DNA from: DASWJZ01 sp963814905
GTDB lineage: Bacteria > Pseudomonadota > Alphaproteobacteria > Rhizobiales > Afifellaceae
Direction: 5' to 3'
Length of the DNA stretch: 64,000 bases
NCBI GenBank assembly: GCA_963814905.1
Contig: CAWFEM010000011.1
Span: 248,001-312,000 of the forward strand
In this document: piece by piece, positions 51,289 through 60,698 of the stretch
Numbering within the stretch: position 1 is the first letter of the stretch
How the letters are laid out: each line of letters begins with the position of its first letter
The notes under the pieces: generated by a model
The model's database searches: none
What the model was told of the DNA's origin: nothing
Seen by the model: only the letters and a program-made list of their open reading frames with translations
Program-made: the position numbers and the translations under genes

Positions 51289-52458
51289 CTAGCTGCCTTG
51301 CGTGATCGCCGCGGCGCGGCGCGCCGGATCGGCGATCGGCGCCCATATGGCGATGGCAAGGCAGGCGAGCCCGACCAGTCCGAGGGCGAGCGTCAGGCTT
51401 GTCGCGTCCGCGACGAAGCCGATGAAAGGCGGCCCGACGACGAACCCGGAATAGCCGATGGTCGCGACGGCGGCGATGCCGGTGCCCGCGGACTGGCCTG
51501 GGATGTGGCCGGCGGCGCCGAAGAAGACCGGAACGAGGTTCGCCAGTCCAAGCCCCGCCATGGCGAAACCGGCGATGGCGAGGAGCGGGAAGGGCGAAGC
51601 GATCGCCACGACGAAACCGACACCCGCAAGCACCGCGCTGCCGCGAACGAGCTCTGCCGCGCCGAAGCGGGCGCGCAGCCGGTCGCCGGAAAATCGGCTC
51701 GCCGCCATCATGGCGGCGAAGGTGGCAAAGCCCGCGGCGGCGTGTCCGGGGCTGAGCGCCAGACTGGTCCTCAAATGCAGCGCGCCCCAATCGATGATCG
51801 CGCCTTCGCTTGTCATCGACAGAAAGCAGAGGACGCCAAGCCCGATCGTCGCCCGGCTCGGCCAGGCGAACGTCGTTCCCTGGATGCCGCCGTCGGACTG
51901 CGCGGGTAGCAGGAAGAAGAGCGCGATAGCCGCGAACGCAGCCCCGGCGACGACGGTCAGAAACACCTCCGCGAAAGGCGGCATCAACGGCAACAGCAGC
52001 GCGGCGAGACCTGAGCCGATCAGCCCGCCGAGGCTCCACATTCCGTGGAAGGACGACATCACCGGGCGCTCCAGCCGCCGCTCGACGGCGACGCCATGCG
52101 CGTTCATGGCCACGTCCATCGCGCCGTTGATGGCGCCGTAGACGAAGAGCGAGGCCATCAGCGCCGCCGCCGAGGGCGCAAGGATGGGCAACAGGAAGGC
52201 GGCGAAGAGCCCCATCGTGGCGACGCGCGTGACGATGGCGCTGCCGAAGCGGGCGACGACCGGTCCGGTCAGAGGCATCGCGAAAAGCGCGCCAGCCGCC
52301 ATGGCGAAGAGCGCGAGCCCGAGCGTCGAGTGGCTGATCCCGAGGCGCTCCTCCACGAGCGGGATATGCGCGGCCCAGGTGCCCATGACGACGCCGTTGG
52401 CCATGAATACGGCGGCGACGGCGTAACGCGCGCGACGCACGGCGGAGCGATCAACCAT
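51289..52458 (-). CDS. MFS transporter
   Basis: 389 aa, 12 predicted TM helices, overwhelmingly Ala/Gly/Leu/Phe-rich. The N-terminal half shows AHIPLVEERLGISHSTLGLALF, GPVVARFGSAIVTRVATMGLF (motif A-like) and NAHGVAVERRLERPVMSSFHGMWSLGG, a pattern of YbjJ-type MFS permeases. Convergent with the cupin gene. Substrate unknown. Confidence 0.85.
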   Translation of the reverse strand: MVDRSAVRRARYAVAAVFMANGVVMGTWAAHIPLVEERLGISHSTLGLALFAMAAGALFAMPLTGPVVARFGSAIVTRVATMGLFAAFLLPILAPSAAALMASLFVYGAINGAMDVAMNAHGVAVERRLERPVMSSFHGMWSLGGLIGSGLAALLLPLMPPFAEVFLTVVAGAAFAAIALFFLLPAQSDGGIQGTTFAWPSRATIGLGVLCFLSMTSEGAIIDWGALHLRTSLALSPGHAAAGFATFAAMMAASRFSGDRLRARFGAAELVRGSAVLAGVGFVVAIASPFPLLAIAGFAMAGLGLANLVPVFFGAAGHIPGQSAGTGIAAVATIGYSGFVVGPPFIGFVADATSLTLALGLVGLACLAIAIWAPIADPARRAAAITQGS

Positions 52459-52612
52459 TGGGTTCCCGGAAAATCATGAGGCAGGACGACCGGGAGCATT
52501 TGCCCGCATTTTTCGCCGGGATCAATCGTGCCTGCGGCGGCCGGCAGGCCGAGGTCGTCTGGCTTTGAAACAACTTCGCCCGGAAAGCGTTTCGAAAGAG
52601 CCGGAGTCGTGC

Positions 52613-53104
52613 ATGGATCAGCTTTCCGACCTGATGACGCCTACGCCTACGCATCTGCCGTTCGCGACCATTGCCTTTCGGCTGGTCGCCGCCGCGATCT
52701 TCGGTGCGATGATCGGCTTCGAACGGGAATGGCGGCGGCATTCGGCCGGGCTTCGCACGCACATGCTGACGGCGCTCGCGGCGGGCGTGTTCACCGTCCT
52801 GGCGGGCGAGATTCTGCAATCCCGGTCCTTTCCCGAAGGCATGGTCAGATCCGACCCGCTGCGCCTGATCGAGGCGGTGACGGCGGGCGTCGCCTTTCTC
52901 GCCGCCGGTGCGATCATCCAGAGCCGAGAGGGAGGGGTGAAGGGCCTGACGACGGGGGCCGGCATGTGGCTTTCGGGCTCGCTCGGGGTCGCCGCCGGGC
53001 TCGGACAATTCCTTATCGGCTTGTTTGCCGCCCTGCTCGGGCTGGCGATTTTGTTAATTCTACGCCGGGCCGAGACGGCTTTCGAAAAAGAGCGAGATCG
53101 CTGA
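52613..53104 (+). CDS. MgtC/SapB family membrane protein
   Basis: 163 aa with four TM helices. Family features: FGAMIGFEREWRRHSAGLRTHMLTALAAGVFTVL and VTAGVAFLAAGAIIQSREGGVKGLTTGAGMWLSGSLGVAAGLG. ATG 52613 has GGAG upstream and gives the expected N-terminus. The short form lacks the C-terminal ACT-like domain of Salmonella MgtC. Possible role in magnesium or acid homeostasis is by family only. Confidence 0.88.
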   Translation: MDQLSDLMTPTPTHLPFATIAFRLVAAAIFGAMIGFEREWRRHSAGLRTHMLTALAAGVFTVLAGEILQSRSFPEGMVRSDPLRLIEAVTAGVAFLAAGAIIQSREGGVKGLTTGAGMWLSGSLGVAAGLGQFLIGLFAALLGLAILLILRRAETAFEKERDR

Positions 53105-53244
53105 CAGGCAAGGAACGAAGGCAATTGACACAGTAACATATTCTTCAGCATTTCAATATGTTAACCACGTTCGTCAATCACTAAGTTCAACTTTTCTCTT
53201 ATCTGACGCGGTGATCCAATGGGATCTGTTCAGGACCTCTCCCG

Positions 53245-54930
53245 ATGTTCCGCGTCATATGCAATGCGTTCCGTCGTCTGCGTCGCGACGAGCGTGGCAA
53301 TGTGTTTATTCTCTTCGGCGCCTGCGCCATTCCGCTCCTGCTCATCATGGGCGGGGCGGTCGATATAGCCCGCTACACGCGCTACAAGACCGACCTCTCC
53401 ACCGTGGTCGACGCCGCGGCGCTGGCGCTTACCAGGCAGCATGACGACTACACGGCCGCGCAGGCGAAGGTCTTCATCACCAACTACGTGAACGCCCACG
53501 GCGTGGCCGATAGCGAGTTCACCATCGGAACGATCACCGTGACGAAGCTTGAGAACGGCTTCCACGTCGACGTCGCCGCTGGGATGAAGACGGCGTTCCT
53601 GCCGATCGGCAGATTTGCAAAGAACGGCACGGGAATCGATTCAATGGGGATGTCGATCGTCTCCGAAGTGATCGATTCCTCCAACCGCGTCGAGTTGGCG
53701 CTGATCCTCGATAATACCGGCTCCATGACGACGAGCGCGGGCAGCAATTCCTGCGATACGGAGAAGACGCGCATGGCCGGGGTCCGCTGCGCGGCGAAGA
53801 CGCTCGTTCAGAAGCTCATGCCGATGAATACGGCCGCCGACCCGACGATCGTGAAAATCGGCCTCGTGCCGTTCGAGGGTTCCGTCAATATCAACAACGA
53901 GGATTTCAGCGAGTCGTGGATCGACAAGGGAACCTACAACAGCACGAAGAAGCTCTATTACGCGAACGCGACCTATAACGGCGTCAACTTCAACGCGCCC
54001 GCGACCGGCAAGCGCGTAAGCCACTATTCGCTATGGGACGCGATGCAGACACGCACCAGCCTCTCCTGGGCCGGGTGCGTGGAGATGCGCGCCGGCTCAT
54101 ACGAACTCAGCATAGCGCCGCCGACGACCGGGGATAGCCTCTACGTGCAGATGTTCTGGCCCGACGAGCCGGACATCACTTCCTACAAGATCGGTACCAA
54201 GACCTACTCGCAGAACTACTACAACAACTACATGACCGATCTCGTCACCACGTCGCGCGAGGCGCGTCAGCTCGACTACACGAAATATACCGCCATCTCG
54301 ACCTCGACCAGTTGGTCGAACAGCGTCAAGAAGTACCCGCAGACGTCGGGGCCGAACCGCGGTTGTCCGCTTCCAATAGTCCCGCTGACGACGGACCAGA
54401 CGCGGCTGGAGACGCAGATCGGCAAGATGACGCCGAATGGCGCAACGGGCACCTATATCCCGGCCGGCTTGCTCTGGGGCTGGAACGTCGTCGATCCGGG
54501 CGTTCCGTTTACCGAGGGCGTGAAACCGGGCGACGACAACTACGAATCGACCGTGAAGGCGGTTGTGCTGCTCACCGACGGCGAGAATTCGGCCACCTGG
54601 AACAGCAGCAACAGCAACCACAACATGTCGCCTTATTCCGCGTTCGGCTATCTTGCTGGCGGCCGCCTCAACAACACGAGCTCGGCTAATGCCGACGCTG
54701 CGCTCGATACAAAGACGAGTGCGCTCTGCGGCAGCATCAAGACCGCCAACGTCCGCGTCTACACGATCATCTTCGGGACGGTCGATTCGTCGACCCAGAC
54801 GCTGATGAAGAACTGCGCCACCGTCGATGAGGGCGAGAGCCTCTTCTATCAGGCGCCGACCTCGAGTGAACTGGAATCAATTTTCGATAAGATCGGCACC
54901 GATCTGACGAAGCTGCACCTTTCAATGTGA
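53245..54930 (+). CDS. TadE/TadG-like pilus-assembly protein with von Willebrand A domain
   Basis: 561 aa. N-terminal TadG-type segment (RRDERGNVFILFGACAIPLLLIMGGAVDIARY, residues ~15-44) anchors it in the membrane, with the rest periplasmic. VWA domain: metal-site DxSxS variant ILDNTGSM (~155) and VVLLTDGEN (~440), with a long Tyr/Ser/Thr/Asn-rich insertion between them. It looks like the minor-pilin/TadG proteins encoded with Flp pili, but no tad gene is nearby. The ~140 bp upstream are unusually A+T-rich and probably hold its promoter. Confidence 0.85.
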   Translation: MFRVICNAFRRLRRDERGNVFILFGACAIPLLLIMGGAVDIARYTRYKTDLSTVVDAAALALTRQHDDYTAAQAKVFITNYVNAHGVADSEFTIGTITVTKLENGFHVDVAAGMKTAFLPIGRFAKNGTGIDSMGMSIVSEVIDSSNRVELALILDNTGSMTTSAGSNSCDTEKTRMAGVRCAAKTLVQKLMPMNTAADPTIVKIGLVPFEGSVNINNEDFSESWIDKGTYNSTKKLYYANATYNGVNFNAPATGKRVSHYSLWDAMQTRTSLSWAGCVEMRAGSYELSIAPPTTGDSLYVQMFWPDEPDITSYKIGTKTYSQNYYNNYMTDLVTTSREARQLDYTKYTAISTSTSWSNSVKKYPQTSGPNRGCPLPIVPLTTDQTRLETQIGKMTPNGATGTYIPAGLLWGWNVVDPGVPFTEGVKPGDDNYESTVKAVVLLTDGENSATWNSSNSNHNMSPYSAFGYLAGGRLNNTSSANADAALDTKTSALCGSIKTANVRVYTIIFGTVDSSTQTLMKNCATVDEGESLFYQAPTSSELESIFDKIGTDLTKLHLSM

Positions 54931-55063
54931 GGCGCGTCCCGGCGGCGCGCTCGTCGCAAATTTCGCGAGAACGTGAATTCCGTACGGGAATTTGCGCACG
55001 CCTGGGTAATTGTCGCGAAGGATTGTTGTGGCATACTCCCGGTCTGGGCTGGGAGTTTGCGTC

Positions 55064-55480
55064 ATGCGTTCAATTGCACTTGCTGTGCTCGTCTTCGTGC
55101 TTGCGACGACGGGCGCATCGGCGGGTATCGTCGCCCGCATCGATATCTCCAAACAGACCATGACGGTCGCCGAGGACGGGCGGATTCTTTATTCGTGGAG
55201 GGTGTCGACGGCCCGTAAGGGGTACCGTACGCCACGTGGTACCTTCCGTCCGGTCCGGATGCACAAGATGTGGTATTCGCACAAATATCACATGTCGCCG
55301 ATGCCGTATTCGATCTTCTTCCTCGGCGGCTACGCGATCCACGGCACCGACGCGGTTCGTTATCTCGGTCGCCCGGCGTCGCATGGCTGCATCCGGCTGC
55401 ATCCATCGAATGCGCGGACGCTCTTTAATCTCGTGAAGGCACACGGTACGGGGAACACACGGATCGTGCTCGTAAACTGA
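55064..55480 (+). CDS. L,D-transpeptidase (YkuD family)
   Basis: 138 aa: signal peptide (RSIALAVLVFVLATTGASA) and a short YkuD catalytic domain (RIDISKQTMTVAEDGRILYSWRVSTARKGYRTPRG, YAIHGTDAVRYLGRPASHGCIRLHPSNARTLFNLV). The active-site His is in AIHG and the Cys in SHGCIR. It cross-links peptidoglycan or attaches proteins to it. ATG 55064 is set by the signal peptide. Confidence 0.9.
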   Translation: MRSIALAVLVFVLATTGASAGIVARIDISKQTMTVAEDGRILYSWRVSTARKGYRTPRGTFRPVRMHKMWYSHKYHMSPMPYSIFFLGGYAIHGTDAVRYLGRPASHGCIRLHPSNARTLFNLVKAHGTGNTRIVLVN

Positions 55481-55550
55481 CCGGGGCCCGGCGGTCCGGC
55501 GCTCGGGAGCGATGTGCGTTAACGTTGCGTAGGCCGGAGCGGCAATTGGC

Positions 55551-56294
55551 GTGACGGCGCTTTTCGCATTCGAGCGTGGATCCGGCGGCGTTCCGGTCGT
55601 GCTTTTGCACGGCTTCGGAATGAGCCACCGGGCCTGGGACGCGGTTCTCCATCGCCTCGATCCGGCGCAACGCGTTCTTGCCTTCGATCTGCCCGGCCAC
55701 GCCGGCTCGCTCGGCGTTCCGCATGGCAGCGCCGCCGTGGCTGCCAAGGCTGTCATCGCCGATCTTGAGCGGCGCGGCTTCGCGCGTGCGCATTTTGTCG
55801 GGCATTCGATGGGCGGGGCGGTCGCCGCGCTGATCGCTCTCTTCGACCCCGCCCGCGCATTGTCGCTGATCCTGCCTTCGCCCGGCGGATTCGGGCCCGG
55901 GATCAACGCAGACCTGCTTCGCCGCTACGCCGCCGCCGTCGAGGCTGAGGAGATCGCGCCGCTCCTGCCGCCGTTCTTCGGGAGGGGCGGGCCGCCGGAA
56001 GGGCTCGCCGCCGCGATCGCTTCGGAGCGGCAGGCGCCGGGCGCTACAGCGGCGCTTTCCGCCATTGTGGAAACGTTCTTCGACGGCGCACAGCAGAAGA
56101 CGCTGCCGCTCGCCGAACTTGCGCGTCTCGACATGCCAATCTCCGTCCTTTGGGGCAGGGAGGACGGGGTGCTCCCGGTCACGCAGGCCGAAACACTTTC
56201 CGACCGGTTCTCCGTTCGTCTCTTCGACGCCGTCGGGCATATGCTGCCCTTTGAGATACCGGACGCGATCGTCCGCGCAATCGCGGAGAGCTAG
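55551..56294 (+). CDS. Alpha/beta hydrolase
   Basis: 247 aa. Oxyanion-hole LLHGFGMSHRAWD, nucleophile elbow FVGHSMGGAVAALIA (Ser), acid region VLWGREDGVLPV and the catalytic His in AVGHMLPFE. Similar to the acyltransferase/hydrolase component of acetoin-type complexes and other small esterases. GTG start at 55551. Its last codons overlap the convergent ybaK-like gene by 4 bp. Confidence 0.87.
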   Translation: MTALFAFERGSGGVPVVLLHGFGMSHRAWDAVLHRLDPAQRVLAFDLPGHAGSLGVPHGSAAVAAKAVIADLERRGFARAHFVGHSMGGAVAALIALFDPARALSLILPSPGGFGPGINADLLRRYAAAVEAEEIAPLLPPFFGRGGPPEGLAAAIASERQAPGATAALSAIVETFFDGAQQKTLPLAELARLDMPISVLWGREDGVLPVTQAETLSDRFSVRLFDAVGHMLPFEIPDAIVRAIAES

Positions 56295-56767
56295 CAGACC
56301 TTGACGATCGCGGCGCCGGTCGCCGCGGCAAGTGCCTGCGGCTCGACCTCAAAGACGGCCTGCGGCGATCCCGCCGCCGCCCAGACCGTCGCGAAATCCA
56401 TGAGATCGCGGTCCATGTAGGTCGCAAGCGGGGTCAGCGCGCCGAGCGGCGCGACGCCGCCGATCGCAAAGCCGGTCAGTGCGCGCACATCGTCCGCGTC
56501 TATGCGGCGGAGACCTTCGCCGATCGCCGCCTTGATCGCCTTCTCGTCGACCCGGTTCTTGCCGGAAACGAGGATCAAGACCGGCTCGCCGCTCTCCGCC
56601 TTGCGGAAAATCAGCGATTTCACGATCTGGGCGACGGTCGTCCCGCACGCCTCCGCCGCCTCCGCCGCCGTACGGGTGCTCTGCGGCATTTCGCGGATCG
56701 CGATCTCAAGCCCCGCCGCTTCCGCGGCGTTCTTGACGCGGTCCGTGCTTCTCGTGCGCTCTGCCAT
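56291..56767 (-). CDS. YbaK/ProX-type aminoacyl-tRNA deacylase
   Basis: 158 aa. Family pattern: TAAEAAEACGTTVAQIVKSLIFR, LILVSGKNRVDEKAIKAAIG with the catalytic-site Lys/Asn, and ALTGFAIGGVAPLGA. These enzymes hydrolyse misacylated tRNAs such as Cys- or Ala-tRNAPro. AGGA lies 8 nt before ATG 56767; a longer ORF upstream is a shadow of the next gene. Confidence 0.88.
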   Translation of the reverse strand: MAERTRSTDRVKNAAEAAGLEIAIREMPQSTRTAAEAAEACGTTVAQIVKSLIFRKAESGEPVLILVSGKNRVDEKAIKAAIGEGLRRIDADDVRALTGFAIGGVAPLGALTPLATYMDRDLMDFATVWAAAGSPQAVFEVEPQALAAATGAAIVKVC

Positions 56768-56858
56768 GCGGCTTCCTGTCCTTGACGAAACGCCCCGTGC
56801 AACGGGGGCTTTGAACCTGCTAATCTCAAATTCGCGAGGGTGAAAGAGCAGGGGCGTC

Positions 56859-57422
56859 ATGGTTGAGGGTAGGCCCAGGCGAGCGGGCGAGCTGAAGCGC
56901 GCAATGCGCGAAGTCCGCATCGCCCATTCGGAGCGGAACGATGTGGTTGTCGATCTCCGGGAAGCGGAGATCGCCCGCCTGGAGCTGCTTTCGGATGCGC
57001 TGGAGGGCGTCATCGGCGACCTGCCGGGGGAAAGCGAGCAGTTCCTTGTCGGCATCCTCCCCGGGCAGCCGCCGCGCTTCTGGGTGGACGCGACAAGCTT
57101 CGTCATGATGGCGCGGGACAAGCGCCATTACCTGTTCCAGAAGGATTCCCGGGTCGGTCGCGCGACGCTCGCGGAGAGCGCGAATGTGGAGGCGATCGCC
57201 GACGCCGTCACGCGCTACGTGGCGGAGCGGATCGTGGAGCGCGAGCAGGCGATCGAGGGCGACTGGCTGACCAAGGCGGCGCGCTCGGGCCGCGGCTATC
57301 TCGCCGCGCCGAAGCAGCCAAGCGACAACGCCTCGCTCATCTGGGGGCTCGCCGGCTTCGGGCTCGGCATGATCGCGGGCATGTTCCTGATCGTCGCCTA
57401 TGCCTGGTTCATGGTCGATTGA
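56859..57422 (+). CDS. Conserved hypothetical membrane-anchored protein
   Basis: 187 aa. A soluble part (REVRIAHSERNDVVVDLREAEIARLELLSDALEGVI, then RFWVDATSFVMMARDKRHYLFQKDSRVGR) precedes one C-terminal TM helix (ASLIWGLAGFGLGMIAGMFLIVAYAWF). It looks like a tail-anchored cytoplasmic protein. Function unknown. It overlaps the convergent phosphoesterase gene by 14 bp. Confidence 0.7.
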   Translation: MVEGRPRRAGELKRAMREVRIAHSERNDVVVDLREAEIARLELLSDALEGVIGDLPGESEQFLVGILPGQPPRFWVDATSFVMMARDKRHYLFQKDSRVGRATLAESANVEAIADAVTRYVAERIVEREQAIEGDWLTKAARSGRGYLAAPKQPSDNASLIWGLAGFGLGMIAGMFLIVAYAWFMVD

Positions 57423-58317
57423 TGGAATATGCGACGCGCGCCTTCTCCACGATCTCACCCTCCGGCGAAAAAGCGCGCTGGATGACCGTCAGCTCGTAGC
57501 ACGGCCCGTTCTCGGCGATCTCGTGGATCGCGTAGCCTCCTGAGCGTGGGCCATCTTCCGGCGGGGCGCTCGCCGCCGGCACGCCGACGACCGGCACCGT
57601 TCCCGTCGCCCCCTTGATCGCCGTCATCATGCGGATGTGGTCGTGGCCGTGGAGGATCAGCTCCGCGCCGTAGCGCTCCACGGCGTTGCGGAAGCGTCTT
57701 CCGTCGGTCAGCTTGCGATGCTGGTTGCGCCGGTGGACGAGCTTCGGCGGGTGGTGGATCAGGATGACGCGGAAGAGGCCTTCGTCTCGCGCCTCTTCCA
57801 GAAGCCTGCAGAGCCGCTTCGTCTGTCCGCTGCCGACGCGGCCGATCGCCATGAAGGGTGCGGAGGCGACCGCCGAGGAGACCCCGATCAGCGCGACGTG
57901 GCCCTTGCGCCGCATGAACGGAAAGAGCGCGTCATCGACGAATTCCGCATCGTCTGAGCGCATCCATGGCGCCCACAGCCGGCGAAAACGGCGATGCGCG
58001 CCGGGAACGTAGGCATCGTGGTTGCCGGGGATGGCGGTCACCTTCTCCGGCGGTCCGAGCTCCTCCAGCCACAGGCGCGCATTCTCGAACTCCTCACGCC
58101 GCGCGATGTTGGTGAGGTCGCCGGTGACGACGATGTGGTCGGGCTCCTGCGCCTTCAGGTCGGCGACGAGGCGGGCGAGTGTTCCGGAGGTCAGAGCGTG
58201 CGCGCGGTTCCGCCGCCAGTTCAGGTAGCCGATCATCCGCTTGCTCAGGATGTCCCTCGGGCGAAGAATCGGGACCGACCCAAGATGCACGTCGGAGAGA
58301 TGGCCTAGGCGGAACAT
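57409..58317 (-). CDS. Metallophosphoesterase (calcineurin-like)
   Basis: 302 aa. Metal motifs in order: LGHLSDVHLG (DxH), VVTGDLTN (GDxxN), AIPGNHDAYVPG (GNHD), and HHPPKLVHRR and ILHGHDHIRMM (GHxH). Such enzymes cleave phosphodiesters or cyclic nucleotides; the arrangement resembles the CpdA/Icc class, so cAMP is one possible substrate. Substrate not determinable from sequence. Confidence 0.9.
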   Translation of the reverse strand: MFRLGHLSDVHLGSVPILRPRDILSKRMIGYLNWRRNRAHALTSGTLARLVADLKAQEPDHIVVTGDLTNIARREEFENARLWLEELGPPEKVTAIPGNHDAYVPGAHRRFRRLWAPWMRSDDAEFVDDALFPFMRRKGHVALIGVSSAVASAPFMAIGRVGSGQTKRLCRLLEEARDEGLFRVILIHHPPKLVHRRNQHRKLTDGRRFRNAVERYGAELILHGHDHIRMMTAIKGATGTVPVVGVPAASAPPEDGPRSGGYAIHEIAENGPCYELTVIQRAFSPEGEIVEKARVAYSINRP

Positions 58318-58367
58318 GGCGCCTCGAGGTTCCGGGACGCGGGCGGGCGTGCTAGTCCGCCCACGAC

Positions 58368-58838
58368 ATGGCGCTCAGGCTGCATCACCGGCTCTGGCAG
58401 CGAGGCTTCCTCGCTTACGGCAGGCTGACACGCGGCATGACGCTCGGTGTCCGCGCCATGATGATCCGCGACGATGCGGTCGTGCTCGTGAAGCACTCCT
58501 ACGTGCCCGGCTGGTATTTTCCCGGCGGCGGAGTGGATGCGGGCGAAAGCGTCGCGCATGCGCTTGCCCGCGAGGTTCGCGAGGAGGTCGGCGCCACGCT
58601 CGCCGCCGCGCCAGCGCTCTTCGGCATCTATCGCAATGCACATGCCGATGTCCGCGATCACGTCGCCCTCTTCGTCTGCCGTGATTGGGAACGCAACAAT
58701 GCGCCGAAATATCCGAACGGCGAAATCATCGCCTGCGAAGCCTTTCCGCTCGACCGGCTACCGGACGACGTGAGCGCCGGCACGGCCGCGCGACTCGGCG
58801 AAGTGCTCAACGGCCTGCCGCCCGCCGCGGATTGGTAG
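58368..58838 (+). CDS. Nudix hydrolase
   Basis: 156 aa. Complete Nudix box GGGVDAGESVAHALAREVREEVGA (G-x5-E-x7-REVxEExG), after VLVKHSYVPGWYFPGGG. Hydrolyses a nucleoside diphosphate linked to some moiety; specificity unknown. Divergent from the phosphoesterase gene. Confidence 0.93.
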   Translation: MALRLHHRLWQRGFLAYGRLTRGMTLGVRAMMIRDDAVVLVKHSYVPGWYFPGGGVDAGESVAHALAREVREEVGATLAAAPALFGIYRNAHADVRDHVALFVCRDWERNNAPKYPNGEIIACEAFPLDRLPDDVSAGTAARLGEVLNGLPPAADW

Positions 58839-58851
58839 ATGCGAACAGCCC

Positions 58852-59841
58852 TCAACGCGTCGGGAGGTTGGTGCCGCGAAAGCGGTCGCGATCGTGCGGG
58901 GCATCGATGATCATCAGTGGCCCGAGCGGCACGATGCGGGTCGGATTGATGCTCTCGTGGCTATAATAATAGTGCTGCTTGATGTGGTCGATATCGACCG
59001 TCTCCTTGACGCCGGGCATCTGGAAGAGGTCGCGCAGATAGCCTGAGAGGTTCGGGTAGTCCGCGATGCGCCGGCGATTGCATTTGAAATGCACGTAATA
59101 GACGGCGTCGAAGCGGATCAAGGTGGTGAACAGCCGCCAGTCGGCCTCCGTCAGCGGATCGCCGACGAGAAAGCGTTGCCCATCGAGACGCTGGTCGAGC
59201 TCGTCGAGCGTGTTGAAGAGGGCGCGGAACGCCTCCTCATAGGCTTCCTGGCTCGGCGCGAAACCCGCTCGGTAGACGCCGTCATTGACGTTCTCGTAGA
59301 CGACGGCGTTGATGGCGTCGATCTCCAGACGCTGTGCCTCCGGGTAGAAGTCGAGCGACGCGTCGCCGAAGGCGTCAAAGGCGCTGTTCAGCATGCGGAT
59401 GATGTCGGCCAATTCGTTGGAGACAATCGTCTCGCGCTGTTTGTCCCAAAGGACGGGCACGCTGACGCGGCCGGTGTAGTTCGGGTCGGCGGCGACGTAG
59501 AGCTCGTAGAGCCGGCTTCTGCCGTAGAGATGGTCGGGCCAGGTCTCGTTGAACTCCCAGCCTTCGCTCAGCAGGTGCGGCTCGACGACGGAGATGCCGA
59601 TGACGTCGGTCAGCTTCTTCAGCCTGCGAAAGATCAAGGTGCGATGCGCCCACGGGCAGGCGAGCGAGACGTAGAGGTGGTAGCGTCCGGCCTCCGCCTT
59701 GAAGCCGCCTTCGCCGGTCGGTCCGGGCGCGCCGTCGGCGGTCACCCAGTTGCGGAACTGCGTTGGGGAGCGTGCGAAGCGTCCACCTTCGGTGCGCCGC
59801 TTGTCGCGCGTTTCCCATTTGCCTTCGACGAGCATGCCCAT
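58852..59841 (-). CDS. Glutathionyl-hydroquinone reductase (Xi-class GST, YqjG/ECM4 family)
   Basis: 329 aa. Catalytic Cys in LYVSLACPWAHRTLIFRRLKKL (CPWA motif), VPVLWDKQRETIVSNELADIIRML for glutathione binding, and a C-terminal all-helical domain with GVYRAGFAPSQEAYEEAF and DWRLFTTLIRFDAVYYVHFKCN, all standard for this class. It reduces glutathionyl-hydroquinones. ATG 59841 chosen; ATG 59835 possible. Confidence 0.92.
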   Translation of the reverse strand: MGMLVEGKWETRDKRRTEGGRFARSPTQFRNWVTADGAPGPTGEGGFKAEAGRYHLYVSLACPWAHRTLIFRRLKKLTDVIGISVVEPHLLSEGWEFNETWPDHLYGRSRLYELYVAADPNYTGRVSVPVLWDKQRETIVSNELADIIRMLNSAFDAFGDASLDFYPEAQRLEIDAINAVVYENVNDGVYRAGFAPSQEAYEEAFRALFNTLDELDQRLDGQRFLVGDPLTEADWRLFTTLIRFDAVYYVHFKCNRRRIADYPNLSGYLRDLFQMPGVKETVDIDHIKQHYYYSHESINPTRIVPLGPLMIIDAPHDRDRFRGTNLPTR

Positions 59842-60128
59842 CGCGTATACCTTTGCGCCCGCGAAACTGAACGCTTGAGATGCCCTCTCGTTGCCGGCGG
59901 AGCAAGGCTTGCAATGCATGGCGAAGCGCCGTGCCCGGGACTATTCGCGCTTGCCTCTGCTGGTTCGCCGTGATAGGCGCGCCCGCCATGATTAAAAGCC
60001 TGGGCAGATCCCTGCGACGACGACCGGCGATTGCGCGCGTCAGACGACGCGCGACGAATCCGCCGCGCTGACGCACGCTTTCAAACGGCGCTCCGCGGCT
60101 TGCCCAATATATTCTCCGCGGATCCGCC

Positions 60129-60698
60129 ATGAACCCGACCACGATCACTCGCCCCGAGCGGCCCGAAGACGCCGCCGCTATCGATCGCCTGCAGCGTGAA
60201 GCCTTTGGGCCCGGCGCTTATGCGCGCGCGGCGTTCCGCGTGCGCGAACAGGCGCCGCATCTGCCCGCGCTCTCATTCCTGACGGAGCGCGAGGGCGCGC
60301 TGATCGGCTCCGTCCGCATGACGCCGATCCTGGTCGGCAATACGCGCGGGCTGCTTCTCGGCCCGCTCGTGGTGGAGCCTGTTTTCAAAGGACAGGGCTA
60401 CGGCAAGGCGCTGATGCGGCACGTCATGGAGGAGGCGCGTCAGGCCGGCTGGCCGCTCGTGATCCTGGTGGGCGATCTGCCCTACTACTGGCCGTTCGGC
60501 TTTCGCCCGCTGCCGCCGGGAAGGGTCGCGATGCCCGGCCCTGTCGATCCGGCGCGTTTTCTCGTCGCGGAGCTCGTTCCGGGCGCGGCGGAAGGCTTGG
60601 AGGGAACGGTCAGAGGCGTGTCACCGGAAGAGGCGACGTCCGCCAGCCTGCCGGTCGTCCAGGAGGGCCTTGAGGCCGATCGCGCACGACGACTCTAG
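60129..60698 (+). CDS. GNAT-family N-acetyltransferase (YhbS-like)
   Basis: 189 aa. ITRPERPEDAAAIDRLQREAFGPG at the start, the acetyl-CoA-binding LLLGPLVVEPVFKGQGYGKALMRHVMEEARQAGWPLVILVGD (Q/R-x-x-G-x-G/A), and YYWPFGFRPL as in YhbS proteins. Substrate unknown. It overlaps the convergent membrane-protein gene by 4 bp. Confidence 0.88.
   Translation: MNPTTITRPERPEDAAAIDRLQREAFGPGAYARAAFRVREQAPHLPALSFLTEREGALIGSVRMTPILVGNTRGLLLGPLVVEPVFKGQGYGKALMRHVMEEARQAGWPLVILVGDLPYYWPFGFRPLPPGRVAMPGPVDPARFLVAELVPGAAEGLEGTVRGVSPEEATSASLPVVQEGLEADRARRL

Noticed and set aside
53125..53153. Sigma70 promoter from TTGACA at 53125 for the TadG-like gene
   Set aside because: The -35 match is good, but no -10 hexamer occurs at 16-18 bp spacing; the region is only noted as A+T-rich.
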